A stretch of 64,000 bases of DNA, taken from Rhizobium mayense. Lineage in GTDB: Bacteria > Pseudomonadota > Alphaproteobacteria > Rhizobiales > Rhizobiaceae. Made by a program: the position numbers and the translations under genes. The stretch is taken from assembly GCF_030272705.1 (NCBI RefSeq), contig NZ_JARFYM010000003.1, positions 294,359 through 358,358 on the forward strand. The letters are read 5' to 3'. Below, piece by piece: positions 35,701-43,504 of this stretch (its first letter is position 1; every line of letters starts with the position of its first letter). Under the pieces are notes generated by a model. The model was not told the origin of the DNA. It was given only the letters and a program-made list of their open reading frames with translations, and did not search any database.

Positions 35701-36216
35701 CTTTACCAGCAGATGCTGGAAGAGGCGGTTGCCGAGGTCAAGGGCGTCGACGAGATTCAGGATACCGGCTGGTCGCCGCAGATTTCCGTCGGCACCCCGG
35801 TCATGATCCCCGACGACTACGTGCCGGACCTGCATCTGCGAATGGCCCTCTATCGCCGTCTCGGCGAGATCACCGAGATCAAGGAGATCGACAGCTTCGG
35901 CGCCGAAATGATCGACCGATTCGGCCCGATGCCCACCGAAGTGCAGCATCTCCTCAAGATCGTCTACATCAAGTCGCTCTGCCGCATCGCTAATGTCGAG
36001 AAGCTGGATGCCGGCCCGAAGGGCGTGGTGGTACAATTCCGCAACAAGGAATTCCCGAACCCGGCCAATCTCGTCGGCTATATCGCTAAGCAAGGCACGA
36101 TGGCCAAGATCCGCCCCGATCAAAGCGTGTTCCTGACCCGCGATCTTCCGACACCGGAAAAGCGGCTGCAGGGAGCGGCTGTGGTCATGACGCAGTTGGC
36201 GGAATTGGCGAAGTAG
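32719..36216 (+). CDS. mfd: Transcription-repair coupling factor Mfd
   Basis: The 1165-residue translocase removes RNA polymerase stalled at lesions and recruits UvrA. In order: UvrB-like N-terminal region (~1-350), RNA polymerase interaction domain (~490-560, VHAEHGIGRFVGLKTIEAAG), then the RecG-like motor with Walker A GDVGFGKTE, DEEQ box VIDEEQHFGVKHKE, TLSATPIPRTL and QLRGRVGRSK. The C-terminal TRCF domain (~1010-1110, with YVPDLHLRMALYRRLGE) follows. All motor motifs are intact and the length is normal. UvrA, its partner, is encoded 12 kb downstream. Confidence 0.96.
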   Translation: MIPGFDAKKLIAASEPLTVGHVPAGLEPFLLAELARTGQPVAYVMSEGQHMVDVEQMLGFIAPDIPVLTLPAWDCLPYDRVSPSSDTSARRLAALSGLIAHHRKPHAAIVLVTVNAMLQKVAPQDVIESLTFSARPGNQVRMDDIASRLERNGFDRVATVREVGEYAVRGGILDVFVPGTEEPVRLDFFGDTLESIRSFDPASQRTTGQIRSLDLNPMSEVTLTPDTISRFRKNYLSAFGAATRDDALYVAVSEGRRYAGMEHWLPLFYEKLETVFDYLRGFRLVTDHTVREAAEERSKLVFDYYDARLNSGQAKGQMAQGTPYKPITPGQLYLDGSTFAKALDAFNAIRISPFNEHEGEARRVVSVDARQGPRWARSSTDGVDNERVNVFDAVVKHIADRRAAGGKVLISAWTEGSLDRLLQVLAEHGLARVKTIEAFKDLDTLAKGEAAAAVLSLEAGFEAGDLIIIGEQDILGDRMVRRSKRRKRAADFISEVAGLDEGSIVVHAEHGIGRFVGLKTIEAAGAPHACLELRYADDAKLFLPVENIDLLSRYGGEGTEAQLDKLGGGAWQMRKAKLKKRLLDMAGALIRVAAERLTRHAPVLTSPEGLYDEFAARFPYDETEDQMNAIDAVRDDLGAGRPMDRLVCGDVGFGKTEVALRAAFVAAMNGVQVAVVVPTTLLSRQHFKTFSERFRGLPIRIQQASRLVGSKDLALTKKEVADGKTDIVVGTHALLGSGIKFANLGLLVIDEEQHFGVKHKERLKELKSDVHVLTLSATPIPRTLQLAMTGVRELSLITTPPVDRMAVRTFISPFDSLVIRETLMREHYRGGQSFYVCPRLADLADIHAFLQSDVPELKVAVAHGQMPAGELEDIMNAFYEGRYDVLLSTTIVESGLDVPTANTLIVHRADMFGLAQLYQLRGRVGRSKVRAFALFTLPVNKVLTTTAERRLKVLQSLDTLGAGFQLASHDLDIRGAGNLLGEEQSGHIKEVGFELYQQMLEEAVAEVKGVDEIQDTGWSPQISVGTPVMIPDDYVPDLHLRMALYRRLGEITEIKEIDSFGAEMIDRFGPMPTEVQHLLKIVYIKSLCRIANVEKLDAGPKGVVVQFRNKEFPNPANLVGYIAKQGTMAKIRPDQSVFLTRDLPTPEKRLQGAAVVMTQLAELAK

Positions 36217-36315
36217 GAATACGCGGTATCATGTGGCTGGTGTCACTGCAGACAGTTCGTGGCGGCCCTTCGCACTTCTATCTTGAATGAGCGAATTGAA
36301 TTTTTTCCGCGCTTC

Positions 36316-36342
36316 TGTCGATTCTGAGGTTCCTCATTCGTC
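36316..36342 (+). promoter_or_regulatory. Candidate ECF42-type promoter
   Basis: TGTCGA (36316-36321) and CGTC (36339-36342) are separated by 17 bases. These match the -35 and -10 motifs reported for ECF42 sigma factors. Transcription would start about 30 bases before the YciI start, so the operon is probably autoregulated. Confidence 0.55.
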
Positions 36343-36380
36343 GTGTGGGTCGGATCAACCCCAACCAAGGAGAAAGACCA

Positions 36381-36785
36381 ATGCGCTTTATGATGCTTAT
36401 GATCCCCGGCGGATACGCATCCGCAGCACCCGATGCCATGCCGAGCGCCGACGCGGTGAAGGCGATGATGAAATACAATGAGGAGCTGAAGAAGGCCGGC
36501 GTGCTGTTGGCGCTGGACGGCCTGCATCCGCCAGCTTCAGGAGCCAGAGTTAGCTTCAAGGGTGGCAAGCCGACCGTGGTCGACGGTCCTTTCGCCGAGG
36601 TCAAGGAAGTGCTGGGCGGCTATTGGATGATCGACGTGCGCTCGCGCGACGAGGCGATCGAATGGGCACGCCGCTGCCCGGCTTCGGAAAATGACGTGAT
36701 CGAGATTCGTCAAGTCCATGAGATAAGCGAATTTCCCGAGGACGTCCAAAAAGCGGCTGAAGGCTTCAGTGAGCTGAAGGGGTGA
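36381..36785 (+). CDS. YciI/DGPF-domain protein paired with ECF42 sigma factor
   Basis: The 134-residue protein has the YCII-related ferredoxin-like fold with the hallmark motif VVDGPFAEVKEVLGGYWMID (DGPF). It starts MRFMMLMIPGGYA, after AAGGAGA at good spacing; the open frame extends upstream to 36345. DGPF proteins are the standard genomic partners of ECF42 sigma factors. Their biochemical role is unknown; YciI relatives can act as small dehalogenase-like or hydrolase-like enzymes. The stop overlaps the sigma gene start by 4 bases. Confidence 0.9.
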   Translation: MRFMMLMIPGGYASAAPDAMPSADAVKAMMKYNEELKKAGVLLALDGLHPPASGARVSFKGGKPTVVDGPFAEVKEVLGGYWMIDVRSRDEAIEWARRCPASENDVIEIRQVHEISEFPEDVQKAAEGFSELKG

Positions 36786-38044
36786 GCGCCACCGGCGCCA
36801 TTGAAGCGGTCTGGCGGATTGAGCAGCCGAAGCTCGCCGCCAGGCTGACGCGCATGCTCCGCGATGTAGGCTTGGCCGAAGAGATCACGCAAGATGCCTT
36901 CGTATTGGCCCTGGAACGCTGGCCTCGCGATGGCATCCCGCATAACCCGGCGGCCTGGCTGACCCAAGTCGCCAAGAACCGGGCACTCGACCGGCTGCGT
37001 CGCACCACGCTGATTGACGGCAAGCACCGCGAACTGAAGATTGACCTGAGCGAACTGGAACGCCAGACACCCGATATTGAGGCCACTCTCGATGAGGATA
37101 TCGACGACGACCTGCTGCGGCTGATTTTCAGCGCCTGCCATCCGGTGCTGCCAGCCGAGCAACGCGCCGCCCTCGCTTTGCGCCTGCTCGGCAGTCTATC
37201 GACATCCGAGATCGCTCGCGCCTTCCTAATGCCTGAAGCCACTATCGCCCAGCGCATCGTGCGCGCCAAACGGACTTTGCGTGATGCCGCCATTTCGTTC
37301 GAGACTCCGCGCGGTGACGAGCGGCGGGAACGCCTCGGCGCCGTTCTGGAAGTGGTCTATCTGATCTTTAATGAGGGTTATGTGGCAACGGACGGGCCGA
37401 ACTGGCTGCGCACCGATCTCTGCGACGAGGCTTTGCGCCTGGGGCGCTCGCTGACAGCGTTGATGCCGGAGGAGCCCGAGGTGCGGGGACTGATGGCGCT
37501 GATGGAGTTGCACGCCTCGCGCTTTGCCGCCCGCACCGATAAGGCAGGCAACCCGATCCTGCTGCTCGATCAGGATCGCAGCCGATGGAACTGGTTGCTG
37601 ATACGAAGCGGTCTCGACAGCTTGAGCCGTGCGATGGCCCTCGAGCCGACGCCCGGCCCTTACCTGTTGCAGGCAATGATCGCGGCCGGCCATGCCCGCG
37701 CGGTGACTGCTGCCGACACCGATTGGATTGCCATCGCCGCCTATTACCAGGCGCTGTCTTTCGCGGCGCCTTCGCCGGTCGTCGAGGTCAACCGGGCGGT
37801 AGCTGTTGGTATGGCGTTTGGGCCCGTCCGGGGCCTCGCTATCGCCGACGCGTTGAGGGACGAGCCGCGCTTGAATGGGTCCCATCTGCTCGCCACGGTG
37901 CGCGGCGATCTATTAGAGAAGTTGGGACGAACTGAGGAAGCTCGCGCCGAGTTCCTCCGTGCCGCCGAATTGACAGGCAACGACAGAGAGCGAGCTTTGT
38001 TGCTCGGTCGCGCCCACGCCGCCAGCCTCCAGCGTGGTCCTTGA
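36782..38044 (+). CDS. ECF42-group RNA polymerase sigma factor with C-terminal TPR-like extension
   Basis: The 420-residue protein is much longer than a usual ECF sigma factor (~180). Sigma region 2 lies at ~10-85 (AEEITQDAFVLALERWPRD, NPAAWLTQVAKNRALDRLRR) and region 4 at ~120-175 (GSLSTSEIARAFLMPEATIA). After these comes a ~230-residue helical extension of DUF6596/TPR character, ending RTEEARAEFLRAAELTGNDR. No anti-sigma gene is present; in this group the extension is thought to regulate activity. The start is GTG at 36782 and overlaps the YciI stop. Confidence 0.9.
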   Translation: MSATGAIEAVWRIEQPKLAARLTRMLRDVGLAEEITQDAFVLALERWPRDGIPHNPAAWLTQVAKNRALDRLRRTTLIDGKHRELKIDLSELERQTPDIEATLDEDIDDDLLRLIFSACHPVLPAEQRAALALRLLGSLSTSEIARAFLMPEATIAQRIVRAKRTLRDAAISFETPRGDERRERLGAVLEVVYLIFNEGYVATDGPNWLRTDLCDEALRLGRSLTALMPEEPEVRGLMALMELHASRFAARTDKAGNPILLLDQDRSRWNWLLIRSGLDSLSRAMALEPTPGPYLLQAMIAAGHARAVTAADTDWIAIAAYYQALSFAAPSPVVEVNRAVAVGMAFGPVRGLAIADALRDEPRLNGSHLLATVRGDLLEKLGRTEEARAEFLRAAELTGNDRERALLLGRAHAASLQRGP

Positions 38045-38194
38045 ACACATCCGGACGAGTCCCTCAGACGACCGGTCATACCCATGTTCACGATGTAGTC
38101 ATGAGCACGCGAGATTTTGCGGGAGACCCTCAAGTTCTTTCGCGTTATGAAGAGTGATCACAGATATTTCCCTCCAGACACTGAGGTCCCACAT

Positions 38195-39175
38195 ATGGCC
38201 CTGAAAGTCCTTTTCGTTGGCGGCACAGGCCAAATCTCATATCCATGTGTCGAGCGCGCCGTCTCCCAGGGCCATCGTGTCAGTGTCTACAACCGCGGTC
38301 TGAGAGGCGATCCGTTGCCGGCGGGGGTGACCTCGATCGTCGGTGAGCTTGGAGCGGCGACCTATGCGGATCTCGCCAAGGCCAATTATGACGTCGTATG
38401 CCAGTTCATCGCCTTCACCCCTGATCAGGTCGCGCGTGACATCGAGGTGTTTGCTGGCCACTGCGGCCAATACATATTCATCTCCTCGGCCTCGGTCTAT
38501 GAAAAGCCGGCGCGCCATTATGTGATTACCGAACAGACACCGGCGATTAACCCTTACTGGCCCTATAGCCAGGCCAAGATTGCCTGCGAGGAGTTGCTTA
38601 GGAAGTCCAGGAACCTGGCCTGGACAATCGTACGCCCGAGCCACACCGTTCGCACCGGCCTACCCATTATGATGGGCGACAGCGACGTTATGGCGAGGCG
38701 CATGCTGGACGGCGAGCCCACCATCGTGGCGGGCGACGGCCGCACGCCCTGGACACTGACCCGATCTGCTGACTTCGCGGTACCTTTCGTCGGGCTTTTC
38801 GGCAAGCAGGCGGCGCTTAGCGAGATTTTCCACATCACCTCCGATCGCGCGCACATCTGGGACGATATTCAGAAGACCATCGCCAGGATGCTGGGCGTGG
38901 AGGCCAAGATCGTCCACGTACCGACCGACACCCTGATCAAATACAATCCGGACTGGGTTGGTCCTCTAGTAGGCGACAAGGCCTGGACTGCGATCTTCGA
39001 CAATTCGAAGGTAAAGAGCGCGGCGGGCGACTTTGCGTGCGCCGAGAGCCTGGATGAAATCCTGGCGGAGCCGATCATGCACCTCAAACAGCGTTTGGCC
39101 AAAAGCCGTCCGCCAAGGGGCGAACTCGATGCTTTGGTCGATAGGATCTGCGCCGCGCAGAGCGCTCTCGGCTAA
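38195..39175 (+). CDS. NAD-dependent epimerase/dehydratase family protein
   Basis: The 326-residue extended short-chain dehydrogenase-like protein opens with a Rossmann nucleotide motif in KVLFVGGTGQISYPCVERAV. SSASVYEK and PYWPYSQAKIACEELLRKS supply the usual Ser/Tyr-x3-Lys-like elements, the latter with Y-S-Q-A-K. WTIVRPSHTV is the family strand. The substrate is unknown; similarity is to sugar-nucleotide epimerase-like proteins. The ATG at 38195 follows TGAGG; the frame extends upstream to 38117. It may be a target of the neighbouring ECF42 factor, but I see no matching promoter in its 150-base upstream gap. Confidence 0.82.
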   Translation: MALKVLFVGGTGQISYPCVERAVSQGHRVSVYNRGLRGDPLPAGVTSIVGELGAATYADLAKANYDVVCQFIAFTPDQVARDIEVFAGHCGQYIFISSASVYEKPARHYVITEQTPAINPYWPYSQAKIACEELLRKSRNLAWTIVRPSHTVRTGLPIMMGDSDVMARRMLDGEPTIVAGDGRTPWTLTRSADFAVPFVGLFGKQAALSEIFHITSDRAHIWDDIQKTIARMLGVEAKIVHVPTDTLIKYNPDWVGPLVGDKAWTAIFDNSKVKSAAGDFACAESLDEILAEPIMHLKQRLAKSRPPRGELDALVDRICAAQSALG

Positions 39176-39285
39176 GCAGGTGACCTGGGGATCGGCGTCG
39201 GCACTGAGCGACGCCGATCGGTCTCAGAGTCCGTCAAGAAATGATCTGTGATATTGGCTGCACAGCGGCGGGAATAAGCCGGCGC

Positions 39286-39957
39286 TCAGTTCATCCCAGC
39301 CCGCGCCTCGGCCTTCATCTTGGCGATATCCCGCAGTGCCCCGGCCAATACATCCGGCGTCTGCGCGCCGCTGACGGCATATTGCTGGTCGAAGATGAAG
39401 AAAGGAACGCCGGTGACGCCGATCTTCTGGGCGGCGTCGATTTCGCCGATGATGAGATCGCGGTCGGCATTTGAGGAGAGTAGGGTGGCGATGACGGAGC
39501 GGTCGAGTCCGGCCTTTTCGGCGATATCCAGCAGCACGGTATGGTCGCCGACATTCCGGCCTTCCTCGAAATTGGCCTTGAACAGGGCGGTGACAACCTT
39601 CTCCTGCTTCTCGCGGTCCTCAGTCCCCGCCCACTGGATGAGGCGATGGGCGTCGAGCGTGTTCGGGCCGATCTTGATGGCGTCGAAATCGAAGTTTATG
39701 CCCACTTCGCGGCCGAGATCGGTCAGCATCTTGTGTCCCTGCGCCACGCGCTCCGCGCCGCCAAGCTTCTGCTCAAGTGCTTTCTTCTGGTCGACGCCTT
39801 CAGGCGGATAGTCGGCGTTGAGGCGATAGGGCCGCCAGTTGATGTCGACGCCCACTTCGTCCTGTACTTCGGCGACCGCCAGCTCCAGCCGGGCCTTACC
39901 GAGATAGCACCACGGACAAACGACGTCCGAGACGATATCGATCGTGATGCGTTCCAT
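39286..39957 (-). CDS. FrnE-like DsbA-family oxidoreductase
   Basis: The 223-residue thioredoxin-fold protein has the active site Cys14-Pro-Trp-Cys17 in SDVVCPWCYLG and a helical insertion, as in FrnE and HCCA isomerases. No signal peptide is present, so it acts in the cytoplasm, unlike classical DsbA. It also shows GPNTLDAHRLIQWA and the cis-proline loop GVTGVPFFIFDQQYAVSGAQ. The likely role is thiol-disulfide chemistry, perhaps in oxidative stress; the substrate is unknown. It stands alone. Confidence 0.9.
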   Translation of the reverse strand: MERITIDIVSDVVCPWCYLGKARLELAVAEVQDEVGVDINWRPYRLNADYPPEGVDQKKALEQKLGGAERVAQGHKMLTDLGREVGINFDFDAIKIGPNTLDAHRLIQWAGTEDREKQEKVVTALFKANFEEGRNVGDHTVLLDIAEKAGLDRSVIATLLSSNADRDLIIGEIDAAQKIGVTGVPFFIFDQQYAVSGAQTPDVLAGALRDIAKMKAEARAGMN

Positions 39958-40067
39958 GGCTCAATCCTTCCGCATTATTGGCTTTCAAGGTCCCATCTAG
40001 GCCGTTGGGCTGGCAGCTTCAACCGGTTACCGAAAAGGAACCGGTAACATTTGACGGCGGAGGCGCC

Positions 40068-41879
40068 TCATTGCACCGATACGTCCCACCAGACGGGCAA
40101 CTGGTAGCCATAGAGCGGAAGGACATCGGGATGGGCGACACGGCTGCGCCGCGCCACCCATTGCTGGTCGATATGGTAGAGGGGCACGAGGTAATAGCCC
40201 GAAATCAGAATGCGATCGAAGGAGCGGACGGCGTCGCGGAAATCCTCGGCTGAGTGGGCCGTCAGGAAATGCGACATCAGCGTATCGACATCCGGGTCGG
40301 CGACGCCTGCGAAATTGAAGCTGCCTTCCGTCTTTGCTGCGGTCGAGCTCCAGCGCCCGAGCTGTTCGGTCCCCGGCGATAGCGACGAAGGATAGGACTT
40401 GATGATCATGTCATAGTCGTAGCTGATCGTCCGGCGCTGATATTGCGAATCATCGACCGTGCGAATCGTCACCGCAATGCCAAGCAGCGCAAGTGACCGG
40501 CGAAAGGCGATGGCGATTCGCTCCTGGTCGGGACTCTGCGTCATGATCTCGAAGGTCAGCTGCCGCCCAGCGCTGTCGACCATCTTTTCGCCCTTGATCG
40601 TGTAGCCGCCTTCCTTGAGCAGATCGACAGCCTTGCGCAAGATGGCACGGTCGCGGCCGGAACCATCGCTGACTGGCAGCTTGTAGGTGCCGTCAAGCAC
40701 ATCGCGATCGATACGATCCTTGAGCGGGCCGAGCATCGCGAGCTCATGCGCGTCCGCGGGGACGCCGAACGACGACAGGTCGGAGTTCTGCCAGTAACTC
40801 TCCGTGCGCGTATAGGCATCCGACGAGAGGTTCCGGTTCAGCCATTCGAAATCGAAGGCCATCGCCAGACCTTGCCGTACCTTCTTGTCGGCGAAGATCG
40901 GCCGGCGCGTATTGAACACGAAACCGAGCATGCCGCTCGGCAATTTCGGCGTGAAGACGTCCTTGATGACGGCGCCGGAGGTCACGGCCGGGAAATCATA
41001 GGCCTGTTGCCAATGACCCGGGCTGGCATCCGAATAGATATCGATATCGCCTTTCTTGAAGGCTTCGAACAATGTGGTGTCCTGTAGGAAATAGTTGACG
41101 GCGATCTCGTCGTAATTGTCGACGCCGACCTTCGACGGAATATCCTTGCCCCAATAGTCAGGATTGCGCTCGAAAACGATTCGTTGGCCGGGATCGATGC
41201 TCTTGACTCTATAGGGGCCGGAACCGATCGGGATGCTGAGCGTGGTCCGATCGAAATTGTCGGGGTCGATCGCGTGTTTCGGCAGGATCGGCAGCGACGA
41301 GGCGATGATCAGCGGTGTTTCGCGATTCGCTTTGTCGTTGAAGCGGATCAGGACGCTGTGGTCTCCGACTTTTTCGATTTTGTCGACCGCGTCGAGCCAG
41401 GACGAAAACGGTACGCGACCCTTGTCGTGCAGCAATTGGAAGGTGAAAATGACATCATCTGACGTTACCGGCTGTCCGTCCGACCATTTGGCGTTCGGAT
41501 TGAGGTTGAACTGGATATAGCTGCGGCTCTCGTCCCATTCGACCGTCTGCGCCAGCAATCCGTATAGCGTGAAGGGCTCGTCACGCGAGCGCTGCATCAG
41601 CGGTTCGTAGACCAGATTGCCGTATTCCGGATCCCACATGCCACGAGCGGTCGTGCGCATGCTTTTCAGAATGAAGGGATTGAGATTGTCGAAGGTGCCG
41701 ACGACGCCATAGCTGATATGGCCGCCCTTTTTGACGTTGGGATTGACGTAGGGAAAATGCGCAAAATCTGCCGGCAATGCAGGATCTCCATGCATTGCGA
41801 TACCATAGAGCGGCTGGGCGGCCGCTGCGCTGCAGAATGCTGAGAAGAACAGGAAAATAGCGATCTGGAGCGCTCGCAT
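40068..41879 (-). CDS. Family-5 extracellular solute-binding protein (YejA-like)
   Basis: The 603-residue periplasmic protein starts MRALQIAIFLFFSAFCSAAA, a Sec signal peptide, and has the SBP_bac_5 fold. The region GIAMHGDPALPADFAHFPYV followed by NPNVKKGGHISYGVVG is typical of the YejA subgroup (oligopeptide or microcin C-type uptake). Other marks are PNAKWSDGQPVTSDDVIFTF and ARRSRVAHPDVLPLYGYQLP. I chose the ATG at 41879 with GGAAAGGA upstream; the frame extends to 41924. No permease or ATPase gene is adjacent, so it must use a transporter encoded elsewhere. Confidence 0.88.
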   Translation of the reverse strand: MRALQIAIFLFFSAFCSAAAAQPLYGIAMHGDPALPADFAHFPYVNPNVKKGGHISYGVVGTFDNLNPFILKSMRTTARGMWDPEYGNLVYEPLMQRSRDEPFTLYGLLAQTVEWDESRSYIQFNLNPNAKWSDGQPVTSDDVIFTFQLLHDKGRVPFSSWLDAVDKIEKVGDHSVLIRFNDKANRETPLIIASSLPILPKHAIDPDNFDRTTLSIPIGSGPYRVKSIDPGQRIVFERNPDYWGKDIPSKVGVDNYDEIAVNYFLQDTTLFEAFKKGDIDIYSDASPGHWQQAYDFPAVTSGAVIKDVFTPKLPSGMLGFVFNTRRPIFADKKVRQGLAMAFDFEWLNRNLSSDAYTRTESYWQNSDLSSFGVPADAHELAMLGPLKDRIDRDVLDGTYKLPVSDGSGRDRAILRKAVDLLKEGGYTIKGEKMVDSAGRQLTFEIMTQSPDQERIAIAFRRSLALLGIAVTIRTVDDSQYQRRTISYDYDMIIKSYPSSLSPGTEQLGRWSSTAAKTEGSFNFAGVADPDVDTLMSHFLTAHSAEDFRDAVRSFDRILISGYYLVPLYHIDQQWVARRSRVAHPDVLPLYGYQLPVWWDVSVQ

Positions 41880-42145
41880 GGCATCCTTTCCGGTAGGGTG
41901 CATGATTCTGGGGGAACTTATCACGACAGTGCCGAATCCAACACGCGACTGGGGTAATTCTTAGGTCTCGACAGAAAAGACCAAAGAAAAGCTGGATATC
42001 CTCGCCTGTGCGATGTAACAGGGGTGCCGGGTTTCTCGGGTCATGCATTTGCCTTAATCTTTCGACAGGTGGACGGCGGTTTGACCCGATTGGCATGGGG
42101 CGGCAGGCTGTCGTCCCGCATCGGATTTCAGGAGGCGCTTTCGCT

Positions 42146-42805
42146 ATGATGTTCAAGACTGACAACAAAATGCGGGCAGGACTCTCTGCTCTGGCTCTTA
42201 TGATCGGTGCAGCGCTTCCGGCTGCTGCTTTCGCTCAGGATGCCTCAGATGCAGCTCCCGCCGACGGTGGCGCCAACGCTAACCAACCGCGCCTCGGCTG
42301 GTACAAGACCTGCACCAAGCAGGACGACGCCGATATCTGCATCGTTCAGAACCTGATCATGGCCAATAACGGCCAGTTGGTGACCGCAGTCGGCCTCATC
42401 TCCATCGACGGCAAGGTCAACCGCAAGATCCTGCAGATTTCCGTTCCGACCGCACGTCTGATCGCTCCGGGCATCACCATGCAGGTCGACGGCGGCAAGG
42501 GCCAGAAGATCGATTACGCCGTCTGCCTGCCGGACAAGTGCACTGCTGAAGTGCCGCTGACCGACGCGATGATCGCGTCCTTGAAGAAGGGCACCGACGT
42601 CACCTTCACCTCGATCAACTTCCGTCGCGCTCCGAACCCGATCAAGATCTCGCTCGATGGTTTCGGCGCCGCCTACGATGGCGCAGCGATTTCCGATTCG
42701 AAGCTGGCCGAGAGCCAGAAGAGCCTGCAGGACAGCATGCAGAAGAAGGCTGAAGAAGCCCGCAAGAAGCTGGAAGACGCTCAGAAGGCCGCCAAGCAGC
42801 AGTAA
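42146..42805 (+). CDS. Invasion-associated locus B (IalB) family protein
   Basis: The 219-residue exported protein has a signal peptide (AGLSALALMIGAALPAAAFA) followed by an IalB domain. Four cysteines occur in the pattern CTKQDDADIC and CLPDKC, and the core has GWYKTC and the dimer-like strand DVTFTSINFRRAPNPIKISL. The C-terminus is a charged coiled-coil-like tail (QKKAEEARKKLEDAQKAAKQ). Homologues occur widely in Rhizobiales as periplasmic proteins; the Bartonella name does not imply invasion here. AGGAGG lies ten bases before the ATG. Confidence 0.88.
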   Translation: MMFKTDNKMRAGLSALALMIGAALPAAAFAQDASDAAPADGGANANQPRLGWYKTCTKQDDADICIVQNLIMANNGQLVTAVGLISIDGKVNRKILQISVPTARLIAPGITMQVDGGKGQKIDYAVCLPDKCTAEVPLTDAMIASLKKGTDVTFTSINFRRAPNPIKISLDGFGAAYDGAAISDSKLAESQKSLQDSMQKKAEEARKKLEDAQKAAKQQ

Positions 42806-42830
42806 GCTGCGACGCTTTCGAGATTTCATG

Positions 42831-42859
42831 AAAAAGCCCGGCCTTGCGCCGGGCTTTTT
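42831..42859 (+). terminator. Terminator of the IalB-family gene
   Basis: A 12-bp stem, AAAAAGCCCGGC paired with GCCGGGCTTTTT around a 5-base loop, ends in a T-run. It lies 26 bases after the stop. Confidence 0.92.
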
Positions 42860-42889
42860 CATTGTTGCCTTATCTCCAGAAACACGAAA

Positions 42890-42914
42890 GGGAAGACGTT
42901 GGGAGCGTCTTCCC
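42890..42914 (-). terminator. Terminator of hspQ
   Basis: GGGAAGACG (42890-42898) pairs with CGTCTTCCC (42906-42914) just beyond the hspQ stop on the minus strand, followed by a TTTCG sequence. Confidence 0.7.
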
Positions 42915-42941
42915 TCCGAAAAACCTACATGAAATTTGCGC

Positions 42942-43271
42942 CTAGTGGGCGAAGCTCATCTTGGGCTTGAACTCGCCTGTGGGGGCCTTGTCGAAGATCT
43001 GAGCGATCTGCGGGTTGCGAAGCGGGACGCCGCTCTCGTCGCTGATCAGATTCTGCTCGGACACGTATGCGACGTATTCAGTCTCGTCGTTTTCGGCGAG
43101 AAGGTGATAGAACGGCTGGTCCTTGCTGGGCCGCACTTCCACCGGGATGGAATTCCACCATTCTTCGGTATTGGCGAATTCCGGGTCGACGTCGAAGATG
43201 ACACCACGGAAGGGAAACATCCGGTGCCGCACTACGTCGCCGATATTGAATTTTGCAGTTCGTTGTTTCAT
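42942..43271 (-). CDS. hspQ: Heat shock protein HspQ
   Basis: The 109-residue protein matches the HspQ (YccV-like) family: KFNIGDVVRHRMFPFRGVIF, DVDPEFANTEEWWNSIP and QPFYHLLAENDETEYVAYVS. HspQ is a small cytoplasmic protein that in E. coli acts as a specificity factor for Lon and promotes turnover of certain proteins. GAAAGGA lies before the ATG. A small hairpin (GTGGTG/CACCAC, 43296-43312) sits in the leader 25 bases upstream. Its own terminator follows, so it is monocistronic. Confidence 0.92.
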   Translation of the reverse strand: MKQRTAKFNIGDVVRHRMFPFRGVIFDVDPEFANTEEWWNSIPVEVRPSKDQPFYHLLAENDETEYVAYVSEQNLISDESGVPLRNPQIAQIFDKAPTGEFKPKMSFAH

Positions 43272-43469
43272 GGCGACTTCCTTTCAAGCAATCATGTGGT
43301 GGGTTTCACCACCGATATCAAGGATTTTGCCCCGATTCCTTCATCTAACCGTCACATTCGATCAACGCCGCGCGCCCTGTTTTGTTCGATTCCGCGACAC
43401 ACGAATTGTGACGTCCAGCAAGGCAGCCGTGACCGAAAATGCGGCTGCCTCACGCTTGCCAGTAAGCAA

Positions 43470-43492
43470 AAGCCCCGGCGAAACCGGGGCTT
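43470..43492 (-). terminator. Terminator of glnA
   Basis: AAGCCCCGG (43470-43478) and CCGGGGCTT (43484-43492) form a 9-bp stem. On the minus strand it is followed by TTTGC, directly after the glnA stop. Confidence 0.85.
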
Positions 43493-43504
43493 TCACCTCG
43501 GTTC

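Noticed and set aside
33850..36123. A 757-codon open frame on the minus strand inside mfd
   Set aside because: It is the antisense shadow of a strongly conserved gene in GC-rich DNA; the translation has no recognisable domain and no ribosome binding site. The same holds for long minus-strand frames opposite glmU, uvrA, the phytase-like gene and ccdA/AEC.
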